Shown: piece by piece, positions 21,701 to 33,927 of the stretch
Position numbering within the stretch: the stretch's first letter is position 1
Layout of the letters: every line of letters begins with the position of its first letter
Source: Ceratobasidium sp. AG-K
Taxonomy: Eukaryota; Basidiomycota; Agaricomycetes; Cantharellales; Ceratobasidiaceae
Reading direction: 5' to 3'
Assembly (NCBI GenBank): GCA_037039685.1
Contig: JAWNGF010000001.1
Location: 5,704,001 to 5,768,000, forward strand
Length of the DNA: 64,000 nucleotides
The notes under the pieces: generated by a model
The model's database searches: none
The model's input: only the letters and a program-made list of their open reading frames with translations
What the model was told of the DNA's origin: nothing
Position numbers and translations under genes: made by a program

Positions 21701-22603
21701 CCATTATCGACGTCTATGAACTCTTCGTAAACGTACGATCCATCCATTCGTGGAGTGGAAAGGGTAGGATCCAACTCGCTGGATTTGTTTCCAACCTTAA
21801 TAGCGGTGAGAATGATACATACTCGGGCATCATCGTCCACTCACCTTTCTAAACAGCCTCCTTCCACCCCCACCCTTGAAATAAATATACACATTATGGT
21901 CCTCGCCATTTACCGGTTTCTCAACGAACGGCTTCTCCATTACCTCTCCATTTACAATAATGGCGTCATTATCCTCCCTCATTTGTACGTCTGCCATAGG
22001 CTCTTCAAGGTTCACTTTTAGACCTGTGTGACTCTCGACGAGTGCTAATAACTCCGGGTCCAACTTGGGCCCGCCATCGCGCGACACAATCAGTCGCCTG
22101 GGTGTTGGAATAGAAAAGTGGTCAAGAATTTTAACAACAATGCGCCTATCCCAGAGTAAAGCTTGTGCATGCAGGTCGTTGATACATATGGGGTTACGGA
22201 GTTTGACGTATTGGACAGCTTTGAAAAGTGGAAAGTCGGTGCTGAAGAAGCTTATGAGTATGTCGCAGCGAGGCCAATTTTCCACATCTATCCGAGGAGT
22301 CAACTCCATGGTAGTCACACGACAGAAAATCATACCCTCGCCCAGAATCACTTGTTCTCCAAATAGCTTGACTTCAATACACCCTCTTCCTCTCTCAACG
22401 AGCCTCGTGATGATCTCCCGCATGGGTTTCGACCGCGCCTTGACGTCCATTGCGCAAACACCCACAACTACTACCGTCGACATGAGTGCTCCATCCGACG
22501 GTGTAGGGGACGGAGAGTGCGAGCGAATTCCCATACTCGAAGGTGCACGGCTTCGTTCCGTGGGAAAGCGAGAGTTGGAGAGTGAGCGCTGAAAATTAGA
22601 CAT
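18741..22603 (-). CDS. ASP1: inositol hexakisphosphate kinase/pyrophosphatase, Vip1/Asp1 (PPIP5K)
   Basis: The ATG at 22603 gives [20 protein letters not shown]. The N-terminal half is an ATP-grasp kinase ([29 protein letters not shown]-like segments, [42 protein letters not shown]). The C-terminal half is a histidine-acid-phosphatase-like domain with the motif [15 protein letters not shown]. It would make and remove the 1-beta-phosphate of inositol pyrophosphates (IP7/IP8), which control polarity, septation and phosphate signalling. The conserved block [20 protein letters not shown] is followed by PELDYA, an 11-nt micro-exon giving SHIT, and FELYER. A Ser/Thr-rich insert (about 20225-20400) lies in the phosphatase half. 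The stop is at 18741, after [10 protein letters not shown] did not verify every small exon border. Confidence 0.9.
19192..19202 (-). other. 11-nt micro-exon of the Vip1 gene
   Basis: On the minus strand, ggtag precedes tcgcatataac, which is followed by gtgag. With introns of 55 nt (19203-19257) and 49 nt (19143-19191) removed, the 11 nt join ...PELDYA to FELYERVGG and encode S-H-I-T. This restores the DYASHITFELYER block known from the family. Without it the frame does not continue. Confidence 0.8.
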
Positions 22604-22809
22604 GGATGGTCGTGGTCGAGGGGCAATTAACCCAATTAAGGTGATTTGCAATTAATATTTGGTTGGTGGGGTCTGGTGTGCTGAGCTAATCAAGGGCGAC
22701 ACTACATACATACTTAAGGTTGTTCTGATTCTTCTGATCGCAAACATCAAAGCCTATTCTACATTATAATACAAATACTCGTTCTATCTACATTGACCTT
22801 GTGCACCAG

Positions 22810-24375
22810 TTATGTAGATACGGCGTTAGGACAAGCCTTTCCTTCTTCGAGCGACCTCAGATTCTCTACCGTAGTCCTGGCAATAGCGGACAACGCCTAT
22901 GACAATCCACTCGTTAGATTAGGCTCCCATCCTCGTTGTTTACGTCTACTTGCCTCTTGTGTCAAGAACGCTTGATGTCCCGAAATAAAGACATTGTGGA
23001 AGGAAACCAGCCTAGATAGCTGGTCATCTTGAATGATCTAACCAGACGGTGAGTGATGAGGACTGGGGGCATGGGAACGTTAAACGTACCTTATTGGAGG
23101 AGTCGCGGAAAAAGTATTTAGACTCGCGCTCGTACACGTCCATACCCACAGCGCCAATATGGCCCGTCTTGAGCCCTTGAATCAAGTCTGCAGTATTGAT
23201 TAATGCGCCACGACTCGTGTTGACGATGACCAGTCCTGTCGTGCAAGCGATGAATTTACTTGTGCTGAGTGCAAAAGGGTACGTCACTTACCTGGCTTTG
23301 TGGTCTTCAATACCTCTTCATTGATAAGGTATTTGTTCTCGGGCGTCAGTGGGCAATGCAACGAGATAACGTCTGAAGTCTTGAATAGCTCGTCAAGTGG
23401 GACGTATTTGATCCCGTTCTCCTTTGCCGCCGCTTCGTTGGGGTAAGGATCATAGCCGATAACGTTTGCACGGAACCCATGAGACAAGATACGTCCGGTA
23501 CACAGACCTAGTGAAATTGAAATTAAATTGAAAGCAATCAGCGATGATGCATACAAGCAACCTCGAAGACTCACCGATCTTTCCGGTTCCAATGATACCA
23601 ATAGTCTTTCCTTCAAGATTAAATCCCATAAGGCCGTCGAGAAGGAAGTTACCTTCTCGAACGCGATTGTATGCTTTGTGGCTACACAAAATATGAGTGG
23701 TGGTTATAAACCTGCAGGTGTAGTGGAACGTACTATTTGCGAACAACCGTCAAAAGCATGCCGACCGCAAATTCAGCAACTGAGAAGTAGACATTACTTA
23801 TGCCGTTATGCCAAGTAACCGAACCACGTACCTGCTTCCGGGGAATAGGCAGGAACTGTGACGACAGAGATACCGAGCTCCTTGGCTACCTTCAAGTCGA
23901 CCTGTGTTATGAAGTCAATAAATCTAGGCGCCGATGCCATCAATGATTATAACTACGTTGTTGTATCCCGCACATCTGAAGAAATCGGAGGCACAGTGAA
24001 CTGCTGGCCTATACCTCTGATAAGGGCAGACTTACCTCATCGCGATATACTTTACGCCCTGCGAATGAAGCGTCTTCAGAGTATCCTCACAAGCGTCGTC
24101 ATTTACAAATAGACAGACGGCTTGGTGACCTAGTCGATCAGCTCGTACCAATGCCCTTTCAGTATTAGGTGTTCTCTGTACCTTCGGAGAGCTTGGCTGT
24201 CACTGCGTTGAGATGCGGTTCGAGGAACGTTAGCTCGATTCCTGCTGCATTGAGATGTTCTTGTTCGCGCTCGAACGACTTCCTGTCATACTGCACGGCT
24301 AGTGTTAGATTTCAGAGATACAGCGCTCAACGAATGTTAACCAACCCTTCGCGTGCTGTACATAGCGACCTTCAT
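22810..24375 (-). CDS. D-lactate dehydrogenase-type 2-hydroxyacid dehydrogenase
   Basis: The start at 24375 gives [10 protein letters not shown], with the first intron right after it. The core shows a D-isomer dehydrogenase Rossmann fold: GMNLEGKT-like [18 protein letters not shown] (GxGxxG), the substrate-side block [29 protein letters not shown] with the catalytic Arg region, and [15 protein letters not shown] near the C-terminus with the expected His. The family reduces pyruvate to D-lactate (or related 2-oxoacids) with NADH. The gene is cut into many short exons. The C-terminus ends [11 protein letters not shown] at the stop at 22810. It is divergent from the IQGAP gene. Exact substrate is unproven. 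Confidence 0.85.
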
Positions 24376-24959
24376 GTTGTTGGATTGTAGGTTGGTCACT
24401 GGATTGTAGATTGTAGAATGAATGAGATGGTGAAGAGAGAGAGCCCAACTCGCGCGTACTTGTACTCGGAGGTAATTTTGATCGCATCTATGAAGATCAC
24501 CAATCCACCGACCATAACTCCGTGTGGCCCCTTGCCAAGGCCATGTGCACAGCCACAAACGGCGATCCGTACGAGGACGGTGATAGTTTCCACCTGGCTC
24601 ATCTGTGGTGAGACTGCCAAGCAGTGGGGGTTAGTGGACCAGCGATAGTCGTGCGCATGCGATTGGGGCTTGCGGGGTCACATAGAGTAAACCGATGGAT
24701 ACCGGCCGCTGCGCATGCACCGGCGTGACAGGAGTGTTTTGGCAGAGTTAGGCCAGGCCGGAATTGAGAACAGCTTGCTGCTAATCTCATGCAGTAGCTT
24801 ATCGGCACGGACTTAGAGATGCGAGCTTGGAAACAGAAGCACAAGCTCAAACAGGCAGGGGAAGTTGATAAATGAGCTCATATGTTAGGTCAGCGATATG
24901 TCACGTGAACATCGCCCTTGGTCCTCATCTTTGAACTAACCCCTGTCTTTCTGACTTAG
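24376..24959. promoter_or_regulatory. divergent promoter region, dehydrogenase / IQGAP
   Basis: These 584 bases separate two head-to-head start codons. They should hold the promoters of both genes. I see no obvious TATA box or RNA gene. Small frames inside have no recognisable similarity. Confidence 0.5.
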
Positions 24960-27900
24960 ATGGATCGGTCGAACAGCATCACATCGACGTCGTCTGCGGC
25001 CTCTTCTCTGTCGCGCGCCTCATCTCAAGCGTCGTCGAGTGGGCTTACTGCATATCAGGAGCGACTACTTGGGAGGAACACCTCCCTCAACAGAACAGGC
25101 AGCCAGAATAGGGGTATATTCACACCGCCAGCTACCGGCCCTTCTCCTGCTCGAAGATGGACGCCTTCGCATCGAATAAGTGCCAGTGTTGAGACTTCGC
25201 GAGCAAAGTGGGAACCGCGTGGCGAGGAGGATCGACAGGAAGGAGATACTCCACTTCGATCTCCCACGAGGCCTATGTCGTCGGCTGTCGAGAATATACT
25301 ACGGCGTCATGCAAGTAATCGAAATGCCTCTCCGGAACCCTCGCGTACACCCACACGCTCGGTAGATCCCCTACCCTCGGCCTCGGACGACTCGGATTCT
25401 CAGTTTGGTACACCAAGACCACCCTCTAGAACTGTAGACGATATCTTACGACGACACGACCTTCTCAAGGACGGTGAAGCACCTCCTCAATCCCCTACTC
25501 GGTCATACGCGCGCCTTGCCGAGGCACCGTCTACCTCTGCTCCTCCTAGCAATGCGGCTTCACACGCGGCCTCGATCATCGCCCAGTCACGTTCAACTCC
25601 TCCATTTATCAAACGACGCACGCTTCCCGAGCCAATATCTGTATCTTCGTATATGCCTGAAGAGATTCGGTCTCCGTCTCCCCCCCAACCGGCTTCGCCA
25701 CCACCCCATCCTACTTCGCCATCACGATCCTACCAACCCAGTATGAATGACCGACCCGAACCCGCTACTCTCGGTCGCACATTCAGGACCCCAGCGTCCG
25801 TATCCCATTCAAATGTCGACCCACCACTAGAAACTGCAAGCCTCGGACGGCGGTTCGGAATAAACGCTTTGTCGAATGACGCATCCCCAGCCCCACAACA
25901 CTTCGCTTCGGCAAATGAACGCCCAGGTTCTGGGCCGACTTCGGAGTTTCCTCCTTCACCCGAGAGAGCCCACACAATTGCATCTCGCCGTGGCCGATCG
26001 CAAACCGTGGACATACTTGCACAAGCGGAGGCTGCACGTCACAACTATACCCCGGAATCCAATACTCCAGCATGGGTTAGCTCGCGCGGTAGTTTGCGGC
26101 GAACTGGCGCTGCCCCGCTGTCGCCGACCAAAGCTCCGGCAAATTCATCACCGGTTAGGTCGGCTGTGCCCATATCGCCTTCTAAGCCCGGCGATTTCGC
26201 GACGCCACTATCTCCTTCCAAGCCTTTCCAGTCGGTGGTCGTTCCACCATCACCGGTAAAGGCTGGGTTTGTCCCACCCTCACCTGTCAAATCTGGGTTT
26301 AACCCACATGCTGCTGGAAAGGCTATCCCCACTGAACCTCATGAAGCGACGGAGAAGAATACGTTCGGAGGGACATCCACACTCAGGAGAAATAAGTACG
26401 GGCCAGTGCTTAATACCGGTCGCCCACTCGGACGACATTTGCCCCGAATCGCTAGTGGTGATGGGGGTGATGATTGGGGTGAATCACACATCAAGTCCTC
26501 TGAGGAGCTCACCCGGGAAAGGCGAGAAAGAGAACGCGAGGAGCGTCGAAAGCAATTAGAGGAGAAAAGCGAACAAGAGCGAGAGGCTCGCCAACGTCGA
26601 CGCACGCTTCAGGGCCTAAATATGGAGGAGGAATTTCCGCCGCCACTACCTGCGTCTGCCGCCCTCGCACCTACGAGCCTTGCGCCGGTGGGTGCAGAGG
26701 ACGTAGCTGGGATCCCAGGTCGACTCCGCTTCACACGAGATGCAACGCCTTTGCCAAGCTCGCGATTGGGGGGAAATTGGGCGGATTCTCAGCGCAAACA
26801 TTTGCAGGCTTATGAGTATCTCTGTCACGTTGGAGAGGCCCAGCAATGGATCGAGGGCTGTTTAGGTGCTGAGCTTGGTTTCGGGGTCGTGGAGATGGAC
26901 GAGGAGTTGAGAAACGGGGTTGTGCTTGCCAGGTTGGCCAAGGTGCTAGGGGAGGCAGGGGAAGGGGATGTTGTTCGGAAGATTTTCGAGGCAAGTTTGT
27001 TCAGTTCCAGTCGCGAGTGGGTCGCTCATGTCTGGCACACAGCACCCCAAGTTGCAGTACAGGCACACGGATAACATCAACTATTTCCTCGTATTCCTTA
27101 GGAACGTTGGGTTGCCCGAGGTAGTGTTTGTTTTCTTATATATGCGCTGCCTACTCACTTTACGGAACAGAGCTTTGAATTTGATACGATTGACTTGTAC
27201 GAAAAGAAGAATATTCCGAAGGTCATATACTGTATCCACGCCCTCAGGTACGAAATGGATTAACTTCAGTGGCATTTGGCTTACCTAGCGGGGATGTAGT
27301 CACTTGTTATCTCGACGTGGAAGAGCTCAGCGTATCGGAAACCTTCTTGGTCAACTCGAATTCTCTGATGACCAGCTTGCACAAACGCAGAAAGGGCTGG
27401 CGGCCGCTGGCGTAAACATGCCTAATTTCAAGTCTGTCGGAAGTAAGCTTGCCCTGGAGATCAACGAAGAGCCAGAGGTAGAAGTTGAGACTGAGGATGA
27501 ACGTGAGCAGATTTGTTCAAGTCTAAAATTTAGGCTGATCTGGAATACCACAAACAGGCCGAGATAGACTTTTGCTTGAGAACGTCGATTCGATCATTGC
27601 CTTGCAGGCGCAGGCGCGTGGTTACCTAGTTCGGAGGCTCCAGGAAGCTCGTCGATCCCATCTTCGGCTCGCGGAACGCTCGCTTATGAAGCTCCAGGCT
27701 CGTGGACGAGGGTTTCTCCAGCGACAAAAGGTATCCGAGGCTCGTAAGCAACAAGACGATCTCGACCCTTGGGTTCGTGCACTTCAGGCCGCGGCTCGAG
27801 CTTTGCTCGCAAGACGCCAGCTGGGCGCTCGTATCGCTCGCGCGCGCTCCGCGTCCCGGTTTATTGTACAAGTTCAAGCTCAAGCCCGTGGACTACTGGA

Positions 27901-30900
27901 GCGTCGCAGATATTTACGACTTAAATCTGCATTGCGATCCAGCAAGGTCTCGTTCGTTGGGCTCCAGGCATATGCGCGTGCCAAGATTGCGCGACGTGCA
28001 CACCATGAGGCTGTCAAATCGTTGCACGAGCCGGTGGTTATGCATGGATTGGTCGGGTTGCAGGCGACATGCAGGGGTGTCCTTATTCGTATGCGGGTAG
28101 CCCGCGACCTCTATCATTTTGCGATCGCGGAGCCTTTATTCGTCAGATTGCAAGCCCAGGTTCGAGGCTTACTCGTTCGAAGGCAGATTGGGCGTCAACT
28201 CAAAAAGCTGGACGATGCGACAGACGTGGTTGTGCGCATTCAGGCCGCCTCTCGTGCCTTTTTGGCTCGTAGGGATCTCTTGTCACTTATTCGCGGACTG
28301 AAGAAGGCTGCACCCCTTGTGATTGGACTCCAGGCCCGGGCAAGAGCCAATCTCGCTCGAAGGAAGCATCAAGCTATGGCCAAAGCGCTCGGAGAAGTTA
28401 AGGTGGTCGCCGCAGTTGGAAGCTTCCAGACTTTAGCCCGAGCAGCCTTGACTCGACGCAAGCATCGCGAACAGCAAAAGCAGCTCGAGTTTTGCGAACC
28501 CGACGTGGTTGGATTACAAGCCACTGCTCGCGGCGCGCTCGTGCGAAATTTCTTCTGGGCCTGGCGCGATTATTTGCACGGAAGTCAACCCGAGGCGATT
28601 TATCTGCAGGCCCTTCTACGTGGGGCACTACAGCGACGGAAGTTCCGCCAGAAAATGCAGTACTTCCGGGAGAATCTAGACAAGGTCGTCAAGATCCAGT
28701 CCTTGTTCCGTGCAAAGGAGCAACGGGAACAGTACCGCCAGCTAACCATGGGCAAGAACGTAAACGTTGGAACGATCAAGAATTTTGTGCATTTGCTCGA
28801 TGACTCCGAGGCCGACTTTGAGGATGAGATCAGGGTGGAGTGGATGCGCAAGCAGGTGGTCGAGGGGATCCGGGAGAATCAGTCACTCGAGACCGAGGTC
28901 AACGAGTTAGACACCAAAATCGCGCTGGTAGTCCAAAATGTGAAGAGTTTCGAGGAACTTGTCAAGACGCGTAGCAGGTTGGGAGCAGATTCTACTGCAG
29001 CGCATGCATCTCGTGCTTCGGTGCTCGCCGCACACGGCGATCCGTTTGCGGCCCCAAACGCCCTAGACCAACAGACGATGCGCCGGCTTGAGCTCTACCA
29101 GCAATTGCTCTATCTTCTCCAGACCCGAGGTGAATACCTTGCTCGCCTTTTCTTTGCTTTATCCAGGAGCAACGTCCCGGAAAAGAACAAACGTACTGTC
29201 GAGCGGGTTGTCCTAACCTTGTTCGGGTACGGGCAAGAGTCGAGAGAGGATTACCTACTGTTGAAATTATTCCAGGTGAATGGGCTTGATTTCATACTGG
29301 GTGTGGTCGCACTTACGCCTTCGGGTAGTTATCGATAGCGGAAGAGGTTGCTGCAGCACAAAGCATCCAGGATGTGATCCTCGGGCACCCAATGTATATG
29401 TCTGTTACGGCGCAGTACATCAAGACAAAGCAGACCGCATACATCCGTGACACCCTAAAGAGCATCATAGCGGAGGTCGTTTCGATGGAGGATCTTGATT
29501 TAGAAACAGACCCAACTGCGGTATGTGCCGCACCCCAAAGATACTGAGGTAATTCATCTGATAGGCTTGTCGCTAGATCTATAAGTCTTTCATAAATCAA
29601 GAAGAGATGCGCACAGGACAACAAAGCATGTACAAAAAGGATGTTAGCACCAAGGAAGCAATGGAGCACCATCTAACGAGGGAAAAGTACATTCACCGTG
29701 CGTACTCCATATCATTTTCATCGATTATAAACTCATATTCTGAAAGATCTACAAAAACTCCAATGGTTCTCGGGTGTTTTTGTTAGAGCAATTCTAGCGT
29801 CTACGCGACGCATGCCCTACCCCATGCGACTCTTGGCTCGGGAAATACTTGCTGCTTTGAGAGTAAGCTTCTGCGTACGTTGGTGCGGCGTTGACTAATC
29901 ATTTTTCACTCAGACCCGGTTCCCCAACGAACCAGAGTCTTCGTATGCGATTGCACTTGGTCGCTTGATCTACTACCGTTACATCAATCCCGCCATCATG
30001 TAAGTCAGCACAATCCACGCATATAACCTGGCACTAATGGGATATTGGTTAGCACGCCTGAGACATACGACGTCGTACCTACCACGGTCTCGCCCGCTGC
30101 TCGACGGAACTTGGCCGAGATCGCCAAGGTTCTGACCCAAGTATCCTCTGGTTGCGAATTCGAGATCCCAACGCTGGCCTCTATAAATGCATTTGTCGCT
30201 GCCAACATCCCCGTAATGGCAGCTTGGTTCTTCGAAGGTAGGCTTGCGTCGTCGTCTTTGTCCCTCCAGATTATCTGATTGCTTGATATTTCAGTGGCCG
30301 ATGTGGTTGACGCCGAAACAGAATACCACGCTCACGAATTCATCGACGTCACCATTCAGCCCAAGCCCGTTTATATTTCGCCGAATGAGATCTACGGGAT
30401 GCACAGTATTCTAAATCAGAATGTGGAACAAGTGGTGCGCTTGTAATACCTAACCCAGTGGCTCTAGGTTTATAATCTTTGCATAGGCTTCGGGGAAAAG
30501 TGATCCCATTCGGGCGGTGTTGACCGAACTAGTTGGCCCACCAACGCTGAGTGCGACGGGCGAGCTGAAGGACGCTCGCGATCGTGCCGTGACCTTGGAA
30601 CTCACGAATCGGTTTACCCAAGTCAAGGGTATGTCAGATTCCAGGACGCAGGGTCAAGCTTTTTAACATCTGGGACAGATCCCTTGGCGGAAGAGAAAGC
30701 CATTTGGGTTCAAGCAAAGCGTGGTGTGCTCGCTATTCTACGAGTTCAACCTGCCAAGGATTTGGTTGAGTCCCTGATGCAACCCGTCACCGAGAATGAC
30801 GAGTACTCTTGGGAAGATATCGTGGATAAGGAACTTGTCACAGATCGTATGCTTCAGAAGCGCCGACTTCCCTCGCAAGGAGCACAGGACTCTGCATACC

Positions 30901-31761
30901 GCTTGGAAGACATCCGCACGTAGGTGTGATCTCCCTCGATCTCTGTCACTTCTAACGCTCCACGTGCTAGTTTGTCGTTCCGTGAAGTCAAAGCCCGAGC
31001 CATTCAATACTTGTTGGAGCTCGAGAAGAGAGACAAGGTTACTCGCTCAGATGGCTATCAAGGAATCCTGAATGCGATTGCCAACGACGTACGAAGCAAA
31101 CACCGCAAGCGAATCCAGCGAAAACAAGAAATGGACAACATGCGCGAAGCTTTGAACCACCTGAAGGAGCGAAAGCGTGCGTTCGAGGAGCAGATTGCGA
31201 GTTACCACAGCTATGTCGATTCTGCGATGAATACGATGCAGCGTGGAAAAGGGTAGGCCTTCCCGTGACATACGTATTTATCAAGACTAAAGCAACAACC
31301 TGGATTAGCAAAAAGCGATTTGTGATACCGTTCACCAAGCAATTCTTCCACCTTCGCGATCTACAACGAACGGGAGGAGAGCCCCGGTTCGGGTCCTATA
31401 AATACAGTGCACAATATCTCTACGAACGAGGTATCCTCCTTTCGATTGATCAATGCTCCCCCCGGCAATTTGATCGCATCGACATTATCATTTCGTCCAA
31501 TGAAGTAGGAGTCTTTACCATCCAGCTCGTCAACAATCTCCCTGGCGCCGCCGCTGCCGAAGCTACGGAAGATATACGCATGGAATCTCTGCTACAAGCT
31601 CAGTTCGAAAATCGAGTCTCTCTTTCGCTGTACGACGGTTTGGCCAAGTTCAATATCAACTTGCTTTTGTATCAAATAAACAAGAAGTAAGTCTTTCCTC
31701 GCCTCTGATTGCCTCGCTTAGTTTGGCATTGACGCGTATATTCTACAGGTTCTATGTGTAA
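24960..31761 (+). CDS. IQGAP-type scaffold (CH, 13 IQ-like repeats, RasGAP-like, RasGAP_C)
   Basis: The ATG at 24960 opens a ~600-residue Ser/Pro-rich disordered region, including the paired repeat PPSPVKAGF / PPSPVKSGF. A calponin-homology domain follows (WIEGCLG ... KLQYRHTDNINYFLVFLRNVGLPE, then FEFDTIDLYEKKNIPKVIYCIHAL). From 27572 come 13 IQ-like repeats of the pattern (A/G)LQAxARGxLxRR. A RasGAP-fold domain (FGYGQESREDYLLLKLF ... YRYINPAII) and a RasGAP_C domain (PFTKQFFHLRDLQRTG ... LLLYQINKKFYV) end the protein at 31761. IQGAPs organise actin and the cytokinetic ring and bind calmodulin/myosin light chains and Rho GTPases; many have lost true GAP activity. One intron (26991-27042) uses a GC donor. 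Total protein length is about 1900 residues by my exon reading. Confidence 0.9.
26991..27042 (+). other. GC-AG intron in the IQGAP CH domain
   Basis: The exon ends ...VVRKIFE; the intron opens gcaagt and closes cacacag. Removal of 52 nt joins to HPKLQYRHTDNINYF, the conserved CH motif. Reading through runs into a frame with no CH similarity. Confidence 0.7.
27596..28720 (+). repeat. 13 IQ-like repeats
   Basis: Within one exon, the pattern LQAxARGxLxRR recurs about every 28-32 residues: ALQAQARGYLVRRL, KLQARGRGFLQRQK, ALQAAARALLARRQ, QVQAQARGLLERRR, GLQAYARAKIARRA, GLQATCRGVLIRMR, RLQAQVRGLLVRRQ, RIQAASRAFLARRD, GLQARARANLARRK, SFQTLARAALTRRK, GLQATARGALVRN, YLQALLRGALQRRK and a final KIQSLFRAKEQREQ. 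These are calmodulin/light-chain-binding IQ motifs, some degenerate. Confidence 0.85.
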
Positions 31762-32103
31762 TGTTGTAATATATGTTTATGGTCCTTGAAGTTGGTTTGC
31801 ACATCATGTATTGCCGGAGGCCGTCGCCCCAGTTTCGGTTTATTAGTCAAACATAGATTTAATGGACGACCGCTTGCGATAGATTCACAGAGTTAGGCGG
31901 ACCTATATTTCGGTGTTGTTTAACTTACGAATCTCGACTCAATAAATATGAAGTAAAGTGTCACCTTGTGGTGCTCAAGATCACATGATGAGGGACAGTT
32001 GGTCGATGATTAATTTCAAATGATCAGAACCACGACTTCGCCGTGATCTCTCGTGGTGCTTAGCTCAGAGAATACCGTTTCTGAATCGTCTATTCCGTTA
32101 TCT
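31762..32103. other. intergenic region
   Basis: This is the 3' flank of the IQGAP gene and the upstream region of the UBC-variant gene. I see no gene. Confidence 0.45.
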
Positions 32104-33071
32104 ATGTTTTCTACACTCCCTCCTCCTAAGATTAATTGGCAAAGTCGATCAACCACCCCTATCCCGCATTCAGATCACAAAGCCAAGGATAAAACCTTGG
32201 CGCATGCTAAGCTAGCAGTTGAATAGTGGGTAACTGTCGCACTTCAATTGATGTGCTACTAAACTCGGACGATTAGCGCCTCTTTACACAATAGGTCTCA
32301 TTGTCCTCAAGGGATATACGTAGTGCCTTCTGAGCAATCTATGAGGTTGGTGTCCACCCTTGTCGCGTTGCCTATACTTCAACCGTTGCTCCAAATACAG
32401 ACTCTGGAATGGAATGATATTTGTGCATCAAGGTTTGTCAACGTTGGGGTGCTGGATTTTGTTCTTATTCTCTCTCTCATTTAGGCTACTACCGCTCAGC
32501 CATCTTCCGTTTCAACATTACATTTCCTTCCGACTACCCAACGCGGGCTCCTATTGTTCAGTTTGTCACAGACGTTTTTCATCCTCTTGTCTCAGCGAAA
32601 GACGGGACATTTTCTCTCAGTCCGCGCATTGCAGCATGGAGGTACGTAATATTTACCTACTTTATTTCTCCGATTAAAAGGCTCTCCTAGCTCTCATGAT
32701 CACAACGTTTTCCATGTATTACACTGGATCAAAGCTGCTTTCAAAAAGCGAGCCCTCGATGAGCTGGACGAATCATCCTGCTTGAACAAGGAGGCTTTCC
32801 GGTGTGTCACTATGCAGAGTTCCACATTATTTCCCTTGACCCTCTAACAATAGCTATTACGTTTAGAATGTATCAAGATTCCACCTCCTCTTTTGCATCG
32901 CTAGCGGCACAGTCTGCCTCACTCTCTCAATCATCATCTGCGCTATACGGAGATAGTCGCAGCGCAGGTGACTCTGGCGCACTCACCTTCTCGCGAACGA
33001 GTAACTCGGACCTAGAGAAGCTTCGTGCAGAGCTCGGGTTGACTTCTTGGACGCCACAGTTGTCCGACTGA
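32104..33071 (+). CDS. UBC-variant (E2-like, no catalytic Cys), AKTIP/FTS type
   Basis: The ATG at 32104 gives MFSTLPPPKINWQSRSTTPI. An intron at 32226 removes an apparent stop and joins AKLAVE to YASLHNRSHCPQGIYVVPS. The E2-like fold follows: MRLWNGMIFVHQG, then YYRSAIFRFNITFPSDYPTRAPIVQF, VTDVFHPLVSAKDGTFSLSP, HDHNVFHVLHWIKAAF. In an active E2 the HPN motif is followed by a Cys; here HPL is followed by no Cys, as in AKTIP/FTS, a subunit of the FTS-Hook-FHIP adaptor that links dynein to early endosomes. A Ser-rich tail ends at 33071. The family call rests on the W-HGVIF/FHPLV layout; membership in an FHF complex is inferred. Confidence 0.85.
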
Positions 33072-33351
33072 CACTGAATTAACCGAACAAGTATTGTTTG
33101 TGCTTCATGTGGCGCTGGCTGCATATTGTGTAATGTCGATCATCACGTGTCAAGACTTTTTGAGAAAATGATTACCCTGTGGTTCATGTTTTTGTCTTAA
33201 CAACCATATGTGATACCCAGCCGCTCGCCTGAAAACTTTCACGTGCTAGTGATACAACAACAACCTCTCACAAAAGCCGTACATTAGTGAGCAAAGGCGC
33301 ATAGTCTGGAGTTCAATCACGACGACTAGGAGTTACTTGCAGACATCGGAC

Positions 33352-33686
33352 ATGTCTATTCATTCGCGCTCGAACTTTTTTTCGGCTGTCGTAGATCGAG
33401 GTCGGCCTTTGAAACATACTGAGGACGAGGTGCTGGGTTTCTTTGGACCAAAGGACCCAAAGACGCTCCCACTTCACATGAAGTAATTGTTCCAATCCTT
33501 ACTGTTTAAACTACCCTTACGCCGTTCTCAAGGTTATGTCTAGGCGGGCTCTTGCTTCCTCCATTGTGGTGGATCGGCGCCGTATTGGGCTGCAAGGAGA
33601 CTGATTGCTGTGAGTGCTACCAATCGTATTCCACGCCTGTCTCACATTTCGCGGTGCCACTAAGGGTCCGAGCTGTGGCAGTTTAG
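33352..33686 (+). CDS. possible small membrane protein, unknown
   Basis: I do not recognise this gene. Exon 33352-33482 gives MSIHSRSNFFSAVVDRGRPL..., and an intron (33483-33532, gtaatt...caag) joins it to KLCLGGLLLPPLWWIGAVLGC, a plausible membrane segment. If exon 2 runs to the stop at 33684-33686, the product is 94 residues; a donor at gtgagt (33608 area) could give a different tail. The hydrophobic LPPLWWIGA-type motif resembles small fungal membrane proteins, but I cannot name one. The upstream start is not certain. Confidence 0.4.
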
Positions 33687-33927
33687 ATGCCGTGCACTAA
33701 GCATTATTAGGTGAGATAACTCGGTCTCATGGTGTAGCACGAGTCTCATTCAATATACAACTTCAGTCTGCTGATTGCTGCAGGCTTGGCTGTCATACAC
33801 GGCATTTCGACACTGGAGTAGTGAACTGTTTGGTTTGACTGCCGTTGGGGACGGCACACAAGGGATTGGATTATGGATTAGAATATGTATACAGGAGGGA
33901 ACATCGAATGTTGTACAAATGGCATAT

